The notes under the pieces were generated by a model. The model worked only from the letters and a program-made list of their open reading frames with translations, was not told where the DNA came from and did not search any database. 64,000 nucleotides of DNA from Chitinophaga parva (GTDB lineage: Bacteria; Bacteroidota; Bacteroidia; Chitinophagales; Chitinophagaceae): the NCBI RefSeq assembly GCF_003071345.1, contig NZ_QCYK01000002.1, positions 1,674,001-1,738,000 of the forward strand, given 5' to 3'. Each line of letters begins with the position of its first letter. Position 1 is the stretch's first letter. The translations under genes were made by a program, and so were the position numbers. Shown one piece after another: positions 29,791 through 38,600 of the stretch.

Positions 29791-30915
29791 CTATTCCGCA
29801 TCAGACTTATCACTATCAATGGCAGCCTGGGCCTGTGCTTTCATGCTGCCGTTCATTTTTACCACTTCCTTGAAGAGGCGCTTGGCCTTGGCATGGTGGC
29901 CCTGGGCTTTGTAGCACTGGGCCATCTGGTATTTAGACAGCTCCACGTATTTGGGTGCGCCGGAATTGATGATGTTCCTGTAGCGCACAATGGCCTCATT
30001 CAGATCGCCATCCTGCTGGGATACGCGGGCGGCTTTGTACATGAATTCGTCCAGGGAAGTGCCGCCGGGTGTGTCATCGTTCTTTTTGGATGCTTCCGGT
30101 TTGGGTGCTTCCGTTTTGGCTACGTCCTTTTTGGGCGGTGTTTTGTCGTCCGTCTTATCATCCGGTTTGGAAGGGAGCGTTTTCTTGGCGCTGTCCGGCG
30201 CCTTTGCTACTGCGGGCGTTTTGGAGGCCGTGTCTACGGGCTTTTTAGGGGTTGCTTTGGCGCTGTCCTTACGCGCGGCAACACTGGCAGCGCTGGCGGT
30301 TGCTGGTGTTGCGGCCGGCGTTTTAGCGGCGCTATCGGGCTTGTGGACCGGCGCGGTGGTGGCAGGAGGTGGCGCTGCGGTGAGCGGGGCCTGGGGGGCG
30401 GGGGCCGGGGTGCTTTTCAGGGTGTCCGGATGGCGGGCGGCCGGGTGTTCCAGGTCGGCAGCAGTATTGGCGGGAATGGCGGCGCTGCTTTGTGCAATGG
30501 GCTGCAGGCCGGCATTGCGTTGCTGGCGCTGGAAGCCGTTGTATACATACACGCCGCCGGCAATGAGCACTACGGTGGCTACCAGCCAGAAAATGGCCAG
30601 CAGGCTTTCGCGGTTGCGCTCCTTGCGGATGGCGGTTTCTTTTTTCTTTACCTGTGATTCAGGGCGGATATTGACGTGGATATATTGCTGCAACTGGCCT
30701 ACCAGCGTGGCATAGCGGCTGCGGTGCGTCTCGTTTTCCAGGATGCGCATGGCCTCGTTGCATAGATCGCAGTCCACCAGGTGTTGTTCCACCAGGTGCT
30801 TTTCCAGGTCGGTGAGCTTACCCTCGATATAACGGGGCAGCTGGTCGCGGTTGAGGCAACGCACCGGGGTGAATATTTTGAGCAACTTTGGGTTGGCAGA
30901 TCCGTTATTGGCCAT
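29791..30915 (-). CDS. Anti-sigma-like membrane protein with Ala/Pro/Lys-rich region and TPR tail
   Basis: 374 residues. N-terminal zinc-finger-type motif RCLNRDQLPRYIEGKLTDLE with HLVDCDLC (about 19-55), one membrane helix near residues 105-125 (LLAIFWLVATVVLIAGGVYV), then about 150 residues of low-complexity Ala, Pro, Lys, Thr and Asp, and a C-terminal tetratricopeptide-like domain (about 290-370) with YKAARVSQQDGDLNEAIVRY. The order fits a membrane-spanning anti-sigma factor whose extracytoplasmic TPR could sense a partner across a flexible spacer. Its start overlaps the sigma-like gene upstream by 11 bases. Confidence 0.82.
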   Translation of the reverse strand: MANNGSANPKLLKIFTPVRCLNRDQLPRYIEGKLTDLEKHLVEQHLVDCDLCNEAMRILENETHRSRYATLVGQLQQYIHVNIRPESQVKKKETAIRKERNRESLLAIFWLVATVVLIAGGVYVYNGFQRQQRNAGLQPIAQSSAAIPANTAADLEHPAARHPDTLKSTPAPAPQAPLTAAPPPATTAPVHKPDSAAKTPAATPATASAASVAARKDSAKATPKKPVDTASKTPAVAKAPDSAKKTLPSKPDDKTDDKTPPKKDVAKTEAPKPEASKKNDDTPGGTSLDEFMYKAARVSQQDGDLNEAIVRYRNIINSGAPKYVELSKYQMAQCYKAQGHHAKAKRLFKEVVKMNGSMKAQAQAAIDSDKSDAE

Positions 30916-31471
30916 AAGATTGTTCCATCATTTGTACAGCTAATTTACGCTTGGCCGATTTGAGGGCCAGGCGCACTTTTTCGGTCGTAATATTCCTCGC
31001 TTTTGCCATATCGCTGAAAGAGCGGTTGTCTATATAAAAGCCGGTGAGGGCCTGTTGTTCTTCTTTAGAAAGTGTGGCCATGGCTTTTTCCAGCTGGGTG
31101 GCCATGCGTTCGGTGGAGATGGTATTGGTGAGCGCACTTTCCACCTGCTGTTCTATACCAAGCAGGGCCCGCTTTTCGCGCGACGGGTAGGGCAGGGGTT
31201 TATCCTGCTTGCTTTGCATATTACGGATGGCCTGGTGCAGCCATTCATTCATCTTGTAGATAGAATCCGTTTTAAGACCAGCCCGCAGTTTTTCCAGCAG
31301 CGCAGGAAACACGACCCCGGCATTGCGTTCTGCATTGAGCCAGGGCAGGCAGGTAGCCACCATCAGGTGGCCATAACGCTCCAGGAGCACGGCTTCCGCC
31401 TCCTGGTCCTTTCCCTTCTTGTTGCGTACAATGAGTTCCTTGTCGGATAAATTGTGAAGCTGCTGCTGCAT
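30905..31471 (-). CDS. Divergent sigma-70-family (ECF-like) factor
   Basis: I start at ATG 31471 (MQQQLHNLSDKELIVRNKKG); the frame is open further but reads as leader sequence and would run into the divergent gene. 188 residues. The opening LSDKELIVRNKKGKDQEAEA followed by VLLERYG resembles ECF region 2, and LSKEEQQALTGFYIDNRSFS with MAKARNITTEKVRLALKSAK resembles a region 4 helix-turn-helix. Region 2 is less conserved than in the neighbouring sigma factor. Overlap of 11 bases with the anti-sigma/TPR gene suggests translational coupling and a cognate pair. Confidence 0.78.
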   Translation of the reverse strand: MQQQLHNLSDKELIVRNKKGKDQEAEAVLLERYGHLMVATCLPWLNAERNAGVVFPALLEKLRAGLKTDSIYKMNEWLHQAIRNMQSKQDKPLPYPSREKRALLGIEQQVESALTNTISTERMATQLEKAMATLSKEEQQALTGFYIDNRSFSDMAKARNITTEKVRLALKSAKRKLAVQMMEQSYGQ

Positions 31472-31540
31472 AGCGGAATATTCTTTATAATTTACGCTTT
31501 TTATAGCCCGATTATATAAAAAAAAATTCAAACAATTAAT

Positions 31541-32317
31541 ATGCCATACGCCGTTACCATTGTGCCGGTATCGCCCCTGCGCAAGCTGGCCGCGCATACC
31601 AGCGAAATGATCTCCCAGTCACTGTTTGGCGATTGCCTGGAAGTGCTGCACGAAGCAGACAATGGATGGGTGAAGATCCGCCACCAGTACGATGGTTACG
31701 AGGGCTTCATCACAGCATCCCACATAGAGCCCGTTCCCCTGGATTACTACGAAGCCGCCCCCACCCACTTTACAGCCGGCTGGAGCAATACGGTTACCGT
31801 GAATGATCTGCCCATGCACCTGCCTTTTGGGTGTGTGCTAAAAACGGAGGAAGCTGTGACCTGGGGCCTCACCAGCATCCGTTTTAATGCAGCCCTGACC
31901 CTGCTTCCCAAACATCACCCCGGCAGTGAGCCTTTCCGCCAGCAACTGCTGGCATTCGCCCATGCTTACCTGAATACCGCTTATCTCTGGGGAGGCCGCA
32001 CCGTATTTGGTGTGGATTGTTCCGGCTTCACGCAAAGCGTATACCGCGTGCTGGGCATTCCCCTCCTCCGCGATGCCTACCAGCAGGCCACCCAGGGCCA
32101 GGTACTGGACTTTCTCCAGGAGGCCCGCCCGGGCGATCTCGCCTTCTTCGATAACGCCGAGGGCCGCATTACCCACGTAGGCATCCTCCTCAATGACCAC
32201 GAGATCCTCCATGCCTCCGGCAAAGTGCGTATAGACGCCATAGACACCCAGGGCATCATCAACGCAGAAACCGGTGTAAGGACGCACCAGCTGAGGATCA
32301 TTAAGCGGTTGTTTTGA
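31541..32317 (+). CDS. NlpC/P60 peptidoglycan endopeptidase with SH3-like N-terminus
   Basis: 258 residues. An SH3b-like region (about 1-65, MPYAVTIVPVSPLRKL and GWVKIRHQYDGYEGFI) precedes a linker and the papain-like NlpC/P60 domain (about 130-250). Catalytic Cys is in TVFGVDCSGFTQ, His in GRITHVGILL, and the polar third residue lies in ILHASGKVRID. Such enzymes cut between D-gamma-glutamate and the diamino acid of wall peptides. No signal peptide is evident, as in several Bacteroidetes relatives, so the site of action is uncertain. Divergent from the sigma gene with 69 bases between them. A heptamer array starts four bases after the stop codon. Confidence 0.9.
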   Translation: MPYAVTIVPVSPLRKLAAHTSEMISQSLFGDCLEVLHEADNGWVKIRHQYDGYEGFITASHIEPVPLDYYEAAPTHFTAGWSNTVTVNDLPMHLPFGCVLKTEEAVTWGLTSIRFNAALTLLPKHHPGSEPFRQQLLAFAHAYLNTAYLWGGRTVFGVDCSGFTQSVYRVLGIPLLRDAYQQATQGQVLDFLQEARPGDLAFFDNAEGRITHVGILLNDHEILHASGKVRIDAIDTQGIINAETGVRTHQLRIIKRLF

Positions 32318-32321
32318 AAAT

Positions 32322-32417
32322 CGTACAGCGTACAACGTACAGCGTACAACGTACAGCGTACAACGTACAGCGTACAACGTACAGCGTACAACGTACAGCG
32401 TACAACGTACAGCGTAC
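32322..32417 (+). repeat. Tandem heptamer array, 13 units plus five bases
   Basis: CGTACAG and CGTACAA alternate strictly for 96 bases, so the true unit is 14 bases, each half containing the palindrome GTAC. It starts four bases after the NlpC/P60 stop codon. A shorter array in the opposite orientation lies at 32568-32623. Confidence 0.95.
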
Positions 32418-32518
32418 CGGGAAGCGGAATACAGGCGGCGGGGTCAAAGAACAATCTATGGAGGCCAAGGTACAAATTAACCATCACATCCTTACTGCAG
32501 GGGCATTAAAGTAGGCTT

Positions 32519-32560
32519 AAAGATAAAGGCCGGAAGCGTTCTGATAACACTTCCGGCCTT
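32519..32560 (-). terminator. Terminator for the pyrophosphatase gene
   Basis: AAGGCCGGAAG (32526-32536) pairs with CTTCCGGCCTT (32550-32560). On the minus strand the tail is TTTATCTTT; on the plus strand there is no T-run. Confidence 0.6.
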
Positions 32561-32567
32561 CGTTATG

Positions 32568-32623
32568 TAGTACATTGTACGCTGTACGTTGTACGTAGTA
32601 CGTTGTACGTTGTACGCTGTACA
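32568..32623 (-). repeat. Tandem heptamer array, eight units, inverted relative to its neighbour
   Basis: Plus-strand units: TAGTACA, TTGTACG, CTGTACG, TTGTACG, TAGTACG, TTGTACG, TTGTACG, CTGTACA. Read on the minus strand they are CGTACAR-type, as in the other array. The array begins four bases after the pyrophosphatase stop codon. Confidence 0.9.
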
Positions 32624-32627
32624 ATTC

Positions 32628-33161
32628 CTAGAAATTCTCCTGGTACATCTTAAACGCGTCCAGCACGATCTGCTGTGCTTTTTCGCGGTTCTGGAACTCT
32701 TCTACCTTTACGGTTTTGCGCTCCAGCTTTTTGTATTCTTCAAAGAAGTGGCGCATTTCTTCCAGGAAGTGCTGGGGCAGTTCGCTGATGTCGTTGATAT
32801 GGTTTACGCTCATGTCATTTGCTGCCACGGCGATCACCTTGTCATCTGCCTCGCCACCATCTACCATCTGCATTACGCCGATCACCTTGGCTTCGATGAT
32901 GCACATCGGAACGCAGTCTACCTGGGAGATCACCAGGATGTCCAGCGGGTCATGGTCATCGCAGTAAGACTGGGGGATGAAGCCATAATTTGCAGGGTAG
33001 TATACGGAGGAGTAAAGTACGCGGTCCAGTTTCAGGAGGCCGCTTTCTTTGTCCAGTTCATATTTAGCGCGGGAGCCTTTCGGAATTTCGATGATAGCGT
33101 TCACGATCTTCGGGGCGTTTTCGCCCGGTGACACGCTATGCCATGGATTTGTCGTCGTCAT
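32628..33161 (-). CDS. ppa: Inorganic pyrophosphatase, family I
   Basis: Hydrolyses PPi to two phosphates and so drives nucleic-acid and protein synthesis. 177 residues, normal for the soluble hexameric enzyme. Signature [11 protein letters not shown] carries the metal-binding Asp residues; [20 protein letters not shown] and [12 protein letters not shown] are the other active-site blocks. Single gene, with a TATTTTTG box upstream and a heptamer array downstream. Confidence 0.96.
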   Translation of the reverse strand: MTTTNPWHSVSPGENAPKIVNAIIEIPKGSRAKYELDKESGLLKLDRVLYSSVYYPANYGFIPQSYCDDHDPLDILVISQVDCVPMCIIEAKVIGVMQMVDGGEADDKVIAVAANDMSVNHINDISELPQHFLEEMRHFFEEYKKLERKTVKVEEFQNREKAQQIVLDAFKMYQENF

Positions 33162-33221
33162 CTAGTTACTATCGTTTAGTTAAATGTGTGTGTAACTCCT
33201 TTCGGAACCACTGCGGGTTGG

Positions 33222-33256
33222 CAAAAATACAGCAGCAGCTTGCAAAGAGTCGCAAA
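33222..33256 (-). promoter_or_regulatory. Candidate ppa promoter
   Basis: Minus strand: TATTTTTG at 33229-33222 matches TAnnTTTG. TTTG elements lie 13 and 23 bases upstream (33246-33243 and 33256-33253), neither at the ideal 19. The leader would be about 55 bases. Confidence 0.4.
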
Positions 33257-33319
33257 ATTAAGCAACTCCAGCAGAATAGCTAAAAAAATATCAGCAGAAA
33301 GGGAAAAATAGTGAAATTT

Positions 33320-33799
33320 TTAGATGCCTTTGCCGGGAGCCGCTCCACTGGCGCTGTCGGCCGGGTAGGGGGCAGCCGCAGGTACGCTGTCATTGGGGCC
33401 GGCACCGGTAGAGGAGGGGATGATGCTTTCCAGGGTGAGGGAGATCTTCCACTGGCCGCTTTCCTTCACCAGGTTCAGGAGCTCTTCCTTTTTGGAGGAG
33501 GAATTGAGCACGGTTACCGTGGCCTGGTCGCCTTTCTCTTCGTGGTTCACGATGCTGATCTCAGCCTGGCGGATCTTTTCACGCTCGGCGGGGTTGCGGC
33601 GGTCATCAAAGATGGCGTAAAGGCTGATGACTTGCTGGGATTCCTTGGTGGCGTACTTTTTGGCCAGTTCAAAATTAGACTGCTGGATAGCGTGCATGAA
33701 GTTCAGCGCTACATCCTGCGGGGTCGCATGTTTGATACAACTGGTCAACAAAAGAAATACTGATACGAAGATAAAACTCAGATAAGGCCGGTAAGTCAT
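33320..33799 (-). CDS. DUF4878-like lipoprotein, 159 aa
   Basis: Lipoprotein signal peptide MTYRPYLSFIFVSVFLLLTS then the lipid-anchored Cys (LLLTSC). The body reads TPQDVALNFMHAIQQSNFEL followed by AKKYATKES and later VTVLNSSSKKEELLNLVKES with GQWKI, the cystatin/NTF2-like pattern of DUF4878 lipoproteins. The last ~30 residues are a flexible Pro/Ala/Ser tail. Probably periplasmic or outer-membrane anchored; function unknown. It has one of the best promoter matches in the window. Confidence 0.75.
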   Translation of the reverse strand: MTYRPYLSFIFVSVFLLLTSCIKHATPQDVALNFMHAIQQSNFELAKKYATKESQQVISLYAIFDDRRNPAEREKIRQAEISIVNHEEKGDQATVTVLNSSSKKEELLNLVKESGQWKISLTLESIIPSSTGAGPNDSVPAAAPYPADSASGAAPGKGI

Positions 33800-33823
33800 G
33801 CGACAGCGTGATTAAATCACTTA

Positions 33824-33854
33824 CAAAATTATTCAGAAAGATTGAAAAAGCAAA
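33824..33854 (-). promoter_or_regulatory. Bacteroidetes-type promoter of the DUF4878-like gene
   Basis: Minus strand TTTG (33854-33851), exactly 19 bases, then TAATTTTG (33831-33824). Both elements and the spacing match the -33/-7 consensus of the phylum. Predicted start of transcription lies some 20 bases before the ATG. Confidence 0.65.
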
Positions 33855-33983
33855 AGAATGCTGCAAGGCCGTTAAATTTGGCTACTAACGCCTGCTTTTG
33901 CCCGTTGTCCGTAATGTTGTGGCAGTAATAACGCGAAATAAAAGGTATTATTATTTGCGCTAATGTATTTCCCGGGAAAACAG

Positions 33984-34034
33984 ACGGGTGAGCACCCTCC
34001 GTGCTAAAACAGGCCCGGAGCGGCATTCACCCGT
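33984..34034 (-). terminator. Possible terminator of the PhoH gene
   Basis: ACGGGTGA (33984-33991) pairs with TCACCCGT (34027-34034) around a 35-base loop. On the minus strand CTGTTTTCC follows, a weak T-run. Confidence 0.4.
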
Positions 34035-34048
34035 TTGTAGTGGTATTA

Positions 34049-35056
34049 CTACTCCGCCACTTTTTTAGCGCGGGGTACGTTTACATAAGGCCTGCCTTGT
34101 TCTTCTTCCTCTTCCTGGGCCTTGTCGTAGGCGCGGATGATGGATTTCACTAGGCGGTGTCTTACCACGTCTTCTTCATCCAGTTTCAGGTTGCCGATGC
34201 CGTCTACCCCGTTCAGGATGCGGCTGGCTTTTTCCAGGCCGGAACGCTGGTTCTTGGGCAGGTCTATCTGCGTCATGTCGCCGGTGATAATAGCTTTGGC
34301 ATTGGCGCCTATACGGGTGAGGAACATCTTCAGCTGCAGGTCCGTGGCATTCTGGGCCTCGTCCAGGATGATGAAGGCATTGTCCAGCGTACGGCCGCGC
34401 ATGTAGGCCAGTGGCGCAATCTCGATCACACGGTTGGTCATGAAGTAGGTCAGCTTATCTGCCGGGATCATGTCGTCCAGTGCATCATAGAGGGGGCGCA
34501 GGTACGGGTCGATCTTCTCTTTCAGGTCGCCGGGCAGGAAACCCAGGCTTTCGCCGGCTTCCACCGCGGGGCGGGTGAGGATGATCTTGCGCACGGCCTT
34601 GTTCTTGAGGGCGCGTACGGCGAGGGCCACCGCTGTGTAGGTTTTACCGGTACCGGCAGGGCCGATGGCAAACACGATATCGTTCTTGTCTACCAGCTGC
34701 ACCATTTTTTTCTGGCCGGCGGTACGGGCCTTCACGTTGCGGCCATTCGGGCCAAACACCAATACTTCGTTAGGATTGCGGTCGCGGAAGCTGTCTATGC
34801 TTTCCTCATCGTTCAGGATCTGTTCAAAGTAGTTCTCACTGAGATTGCCGTTGCGTTCCAGGTACTGCACGATCTGGTTGATCTTTTCACTGGCGGCGTT
34901 CACTTCTTCTGCCGATCCGGATAATTTGAGCTGCGTACCGCGGGAGAGGATTTTAAGTAAGGGAAACTTTTTCTTCAGTAAATCCAGTTTTCCGTTGTTG
35001 ACACCAAAAAACTCAATGGGATTAATACTGTCCAGGTTAATGATAGATTCCGTCAA
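34049..35056 (-). CDS. PhoH-like ATPase
   Basis: Cytoplasmic P-loop NTPase of the PhoH/PhoL group, linked in other bacteria to RNA handling and phosphate stress. 335 residues. The N-terminal ~110 form a KH-like region (INQIVQYLERNGNLSENYFE), followed by the ATPase with Walker A GPAGTGKTYTAVA, the block ILTRPAVEAGESLGFLPGDL, and Walker B FIILDEAQNAT. The tail is rich in Glu, Gln and Lys. No phosphate-regulon genes lie nearby. Confidence 0.93.
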   Translation of the reverse strand: MTESIINLDSINPIEFFGVNNGKLDLLKKKFPLLKILSRGTQLKLSGSAEEVNAASEKINQIVQYLERNGNLSENYFEQILNDEESIDSFRDRNPNEVLVFGPNGRNVKARTAGQKKMVQLVDKNDIVFAIGPAGTGKTYTAVALAVRALKNKAVRKIILTRPAVEAGESLGFLPGDLKEKIDPYLRPLYDALDDMIPADKLTYFMTNRVIEIAPLAYMRGRTLDNAFIILDEAQNATDLQLKMFLTRIGANAKAIITGDMTQIDLPKNQRSGLEKASRILNGVDGIGNLKLDEEDVVRHRLVKSIIRAYDKAQEEEEEQGRPYVNVPRAKKVAE

Positions 35057-35690
35057 CGGTAAGAGAGTTTAAATAATGAATAAGGTGGAGACGCCTCTGA
35101 GCTTGGGTGGCGCCGTACCTGGCTACGCTGTAACAATAATACCAGGAACGGGGTGTACCGGCTTTCAGCAGGCATCATTCAGCGCCTGGTTGGCTGAGGT
35201 CCTGCCGCCTGGTGTCATCACCAGGCTTGCGCAAGCTAAGGCGTAACACAGGGCGGTTAAAGCTTCCTGCCAGGTGTTACCGTAATTTACATGCAAAAAG
35301 CTTGCAAATCATGTTAAAAAATAGTTTCCAGTTAACTATTTACGCACAAATGTGGAAAAGAAGACAGGCGCGTTTTAGTTGCCGCTCTCAGAACCCATAA
35401 TAATTAGTACTTTCATCCTCAGATTTTTATGATTGTTGATATTAATTCCATGACTTTTGAGTACAATCCGCTATTAATGAATTGGTTGTAGCGGACCTAA
35501 GCTATGCTGCTGCCTTTGCCGCTTTTCCCAGCGTCCTAACTGGTGTGTGTTTACGGCAACCTACCGGCTCCGGTATCCCGAACCGGCCCAAAGATATCGA
35601 GATTTAGCTATTCGGAATGGCAGACGGGACAATTTTCTACAAGTCGTTGGAAGTAAGTAATATATTAATTATTTTTATGATCTCTTACAT
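35057..35690. other. 634-bp divergent gap with clustered inverted repeats
   Basis: No supportable reading frame. Several hairpins cluster here: GCCTGGTG (35207-35214) with CACCAGGC (35219-35226); the palindrome GCTTGCGCAAGC directly after; GTAACAC near 35243 with GTGTTAC near 35275; and TCCGCTA near 35467 with TAGCGGA near 35490. They could be a structured 5' leader of the PAS kinase gene, operators, or small RNAs. I cannot match them to a known riboswitch. Confidence 0.4.
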
Positions 35691-38600
35691 ATGCCTATGA
35701 ACATTGCGATGATGAAGCAAGTCCTGGACGTGATCCGGGACCCGGTGGCGGTATATGATAAAAATTGCTGCCTGCTGGAAATGAATGCGGCATTCGGAGC
35801 GGAGATCCTAAAATATCAGGGCATTGCATTACAAAAGGGCGACAGCCTCCGGGCATTGGGAAACAGGATCCCACTGTTCGGCTACGAAACCCCCGACTGG
35901 CAACGCGCACTACTTGGAGAGTCATTTCAATATGTAAAGAGTGCGCGCCTGCCGAACCTGGCAGCCCCTGCACATTTTGAGATCAGCTTCAAGCCGTTGG
36001 TAAGCGATAGTGGGGAAGTACAGGCCGCCTTTTTTGTCTGCCGTAATATCAGTAATGAACTGAATTACGCACGTGACCTGCGCCGGTCAGATATTCAATT
36101 ACAAAGCATCCAGCAAGCTATCAATAGCTGTGCGCTGGTGCTCATGCTCGATATTAACTGGCAGATCCTCTCTGCCTACCCCCACGCGTGCGTAATGCTG
36201 CAACAGCCGGAACCCCTGCTGCGTGGCCGTAACTTTGCAGAAATGACGGGTCTTTCCGCCCGCGAAGAATGGCCGTTGGCAGACCAGCAACTCCGGGCCG
36301 GCCAAACCTGGCGCTCAGAACTGAGATATACTTTACAGGACCGCAAAGAGATCTGGATAGACGTGTCCATCACCCCTGTGACGGACGAACGTCGCGCCGT
36401 GACCGGCTATGTGGCCCTGGGCTTTGACGTGACCCAGCGCAAGCAACAGGAAATACAGATCCGGGAAAACGAAAGCTTCTTCCGCGAAGTATTGGAAAAA
36501 CTGCCCATTGGCCTGCAGGAATTCAGCCCGCAGGGCCTCAGCATTGATATGAACACCGTACAGCGCGGCATCTGGGGAAAAGACCACCCCATCATGACCC
36601 AGCCAGGGTACAACCTGCTGAGTGATCCCTACTACCAGCGCAATGGCCTGTGCGACCTGTTCCTGGAAGTATTGCAACGCAAGGAAGCAGTGAAAAAAGA
36701 ACTGCTGCTCAAATACAAGGAAGAGCAACAAGGCAGCATCACCCGCGTATCACCGGCTTATTATGAAGCCACCGTGTTTCCAATCCTCAATGAGCAGCAG
36801 GAAGTCTCTTTCCTCTTCCTCATCCTGGACGAGATCACAGATAAAAAACTGGCCAAGATAGCCGTGGAGAAGAACCAGCGCCTGTTGGACAATATCATTG
36901 AGAACCTGCCCATGGGCTATATCCAGTTCGATAATTTTGGCTTCATCCAGCGGGTCAATCAAAGCCAGCGCTCCTTCTTTAATTCACCCTCCGTGGACAA
37001 TCCCGCGGAACATTATAACATCCTCAGCGACCCCTTCTCCCGCCTCTTCCAGCTGGACAATCTCTTCATGGAAGTGCTGCAGAAGAACCGCATGATCCGT
37101 ACGGAGAAAAAACTGGATTTTTCCCGCGAACAGAAATGGACCAATGTGCGCCGCGAGGTGTACATAGACATGACAGTGTTCCCCGTGGAAGACCCGGTGG
37201 ATAAGGACCTGATCGTGGTGGCGCTGATGAACGACGTGACCGAAAAGAAACGCCAGGAAAGCGAGAACACCAAATCACAGGAATTGTTGCTGCAAACCGG
37301 CGAGATCGGGAAAATAGGCGGCTGGGAACTGGACGTGCGCAAGAAATACCTGCGCTGGAGCGATGAAACCTATAAGATCCACGAGATCCCGCTCTACCCG
37401 CCCATTACTTTTGCCCGCCTGCAGGCTTTTTATGATGAGGAATCGCAGGCATTGCTGCTCAGCATGCTGCGGGATATTATCCGTGGTAAAAAGCCGAACG
37501 ACGTGCAGCTTACGCTCCGCACCTCCCGCGGCAATACCAAGCGGGTACGCGCCATAGGCCGCCCCGTGTATGAGAACAACAAACTGGTACGCATATACGG
37601 CGTGGTGCAGGACATCACGGAACAATACCAGATGCGCGGACAGCTGACCCGCAACCAGGAAATGATGCGCCTCTTCTTTGACGCCATCGACATGGGCTAT
37701 GCCGCAATAGAAGATGACGGCCGTGTCACATACCTGAACCGCAAGGCCCAGCAGATCATCCGCCGCAACGTACGCACCGAAAGCAACATCTTTGAACTGT
37801 TCCCCTGGATGGTGAACACCACCTTCCATGCAAGGCTGAACGAGGCCATCAACCGCCGCGTCTCCCAGTCGTTCAACGGTTACTTCCAGCGCGTCGACCG
37901 CTGGTACGACTTCCTCATAGCGCCCATGCGCGAAGGCGGCGTGTCCGTGTTCTTCCGCGATATTACAGACAGCAAGAAAATGTCTAAAGAACTGCGGCGC
38001 GCCAATGAGCAGCTGAACGGGCTCAATAAGAACCTGGTGAAGCAGAACCGGCAGCTGGAAGAATTTGCCCACATCACCTCGCACAACCTGCGTGCGCCCA
38101 TTGCCAACCTGAAGGCGTTGATGCAGATGCACAACGAAGCCTCCGCGCAGGCGGAGCGCGACCTGTACCTGGGCATGCTGCACGAGGTGATCAAGAAAAT
38201 AGACGAAACCCTCAACGACCTGGTGGAAGTAGTGCAGATCCGCAAGGACGTGAACGTGGAGCGGGAATGGCTCAATTTTGCCGACCGCGTACAGCACCTG
38301 AAAGAGATCCTGTATATGGACATTGAGACCAGCGGCATGCAGCTCACCACGGACTTTGAAGAAGCCCCCGGCATTGAATACCCGAAAGTGTACCTGGACA
38401 GCATTATCCAGAACATGATCACCAATGCCATCCGCTACCGCTCGCCGGAACGCCCGCCCAAGCTGCATTTGAAGGCTACCCGGGAAGAGGAGTACGTAGT
38501 GCTCACGGCGGAAGACAATGGTATTGGGATAGACATGGACCGGTTTGGCAGCAAGTTATTTGGCTTCCGGAAGACCTTTCATAAGAACAAAGACGCCAAG

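Larger units (their letters stand above)
32318..32627. other. Convergent gap built from inverted heptamer arrays
   Basis: The whole gap between the NlpC/P60 and pyrophosphatase stop codons consists of the array at 32322-32417, about 100 bases with no recognisable content, a hairpin at 32519-32560 and the second array at 32568-32623. No gene is supported. Confidence 0.7.

Noticed and set aside
32322..32623. CRISPR-like array
   Set aside because: The units are contiguous 7/14-base repeats without unique spacers, and no cas gene is present.
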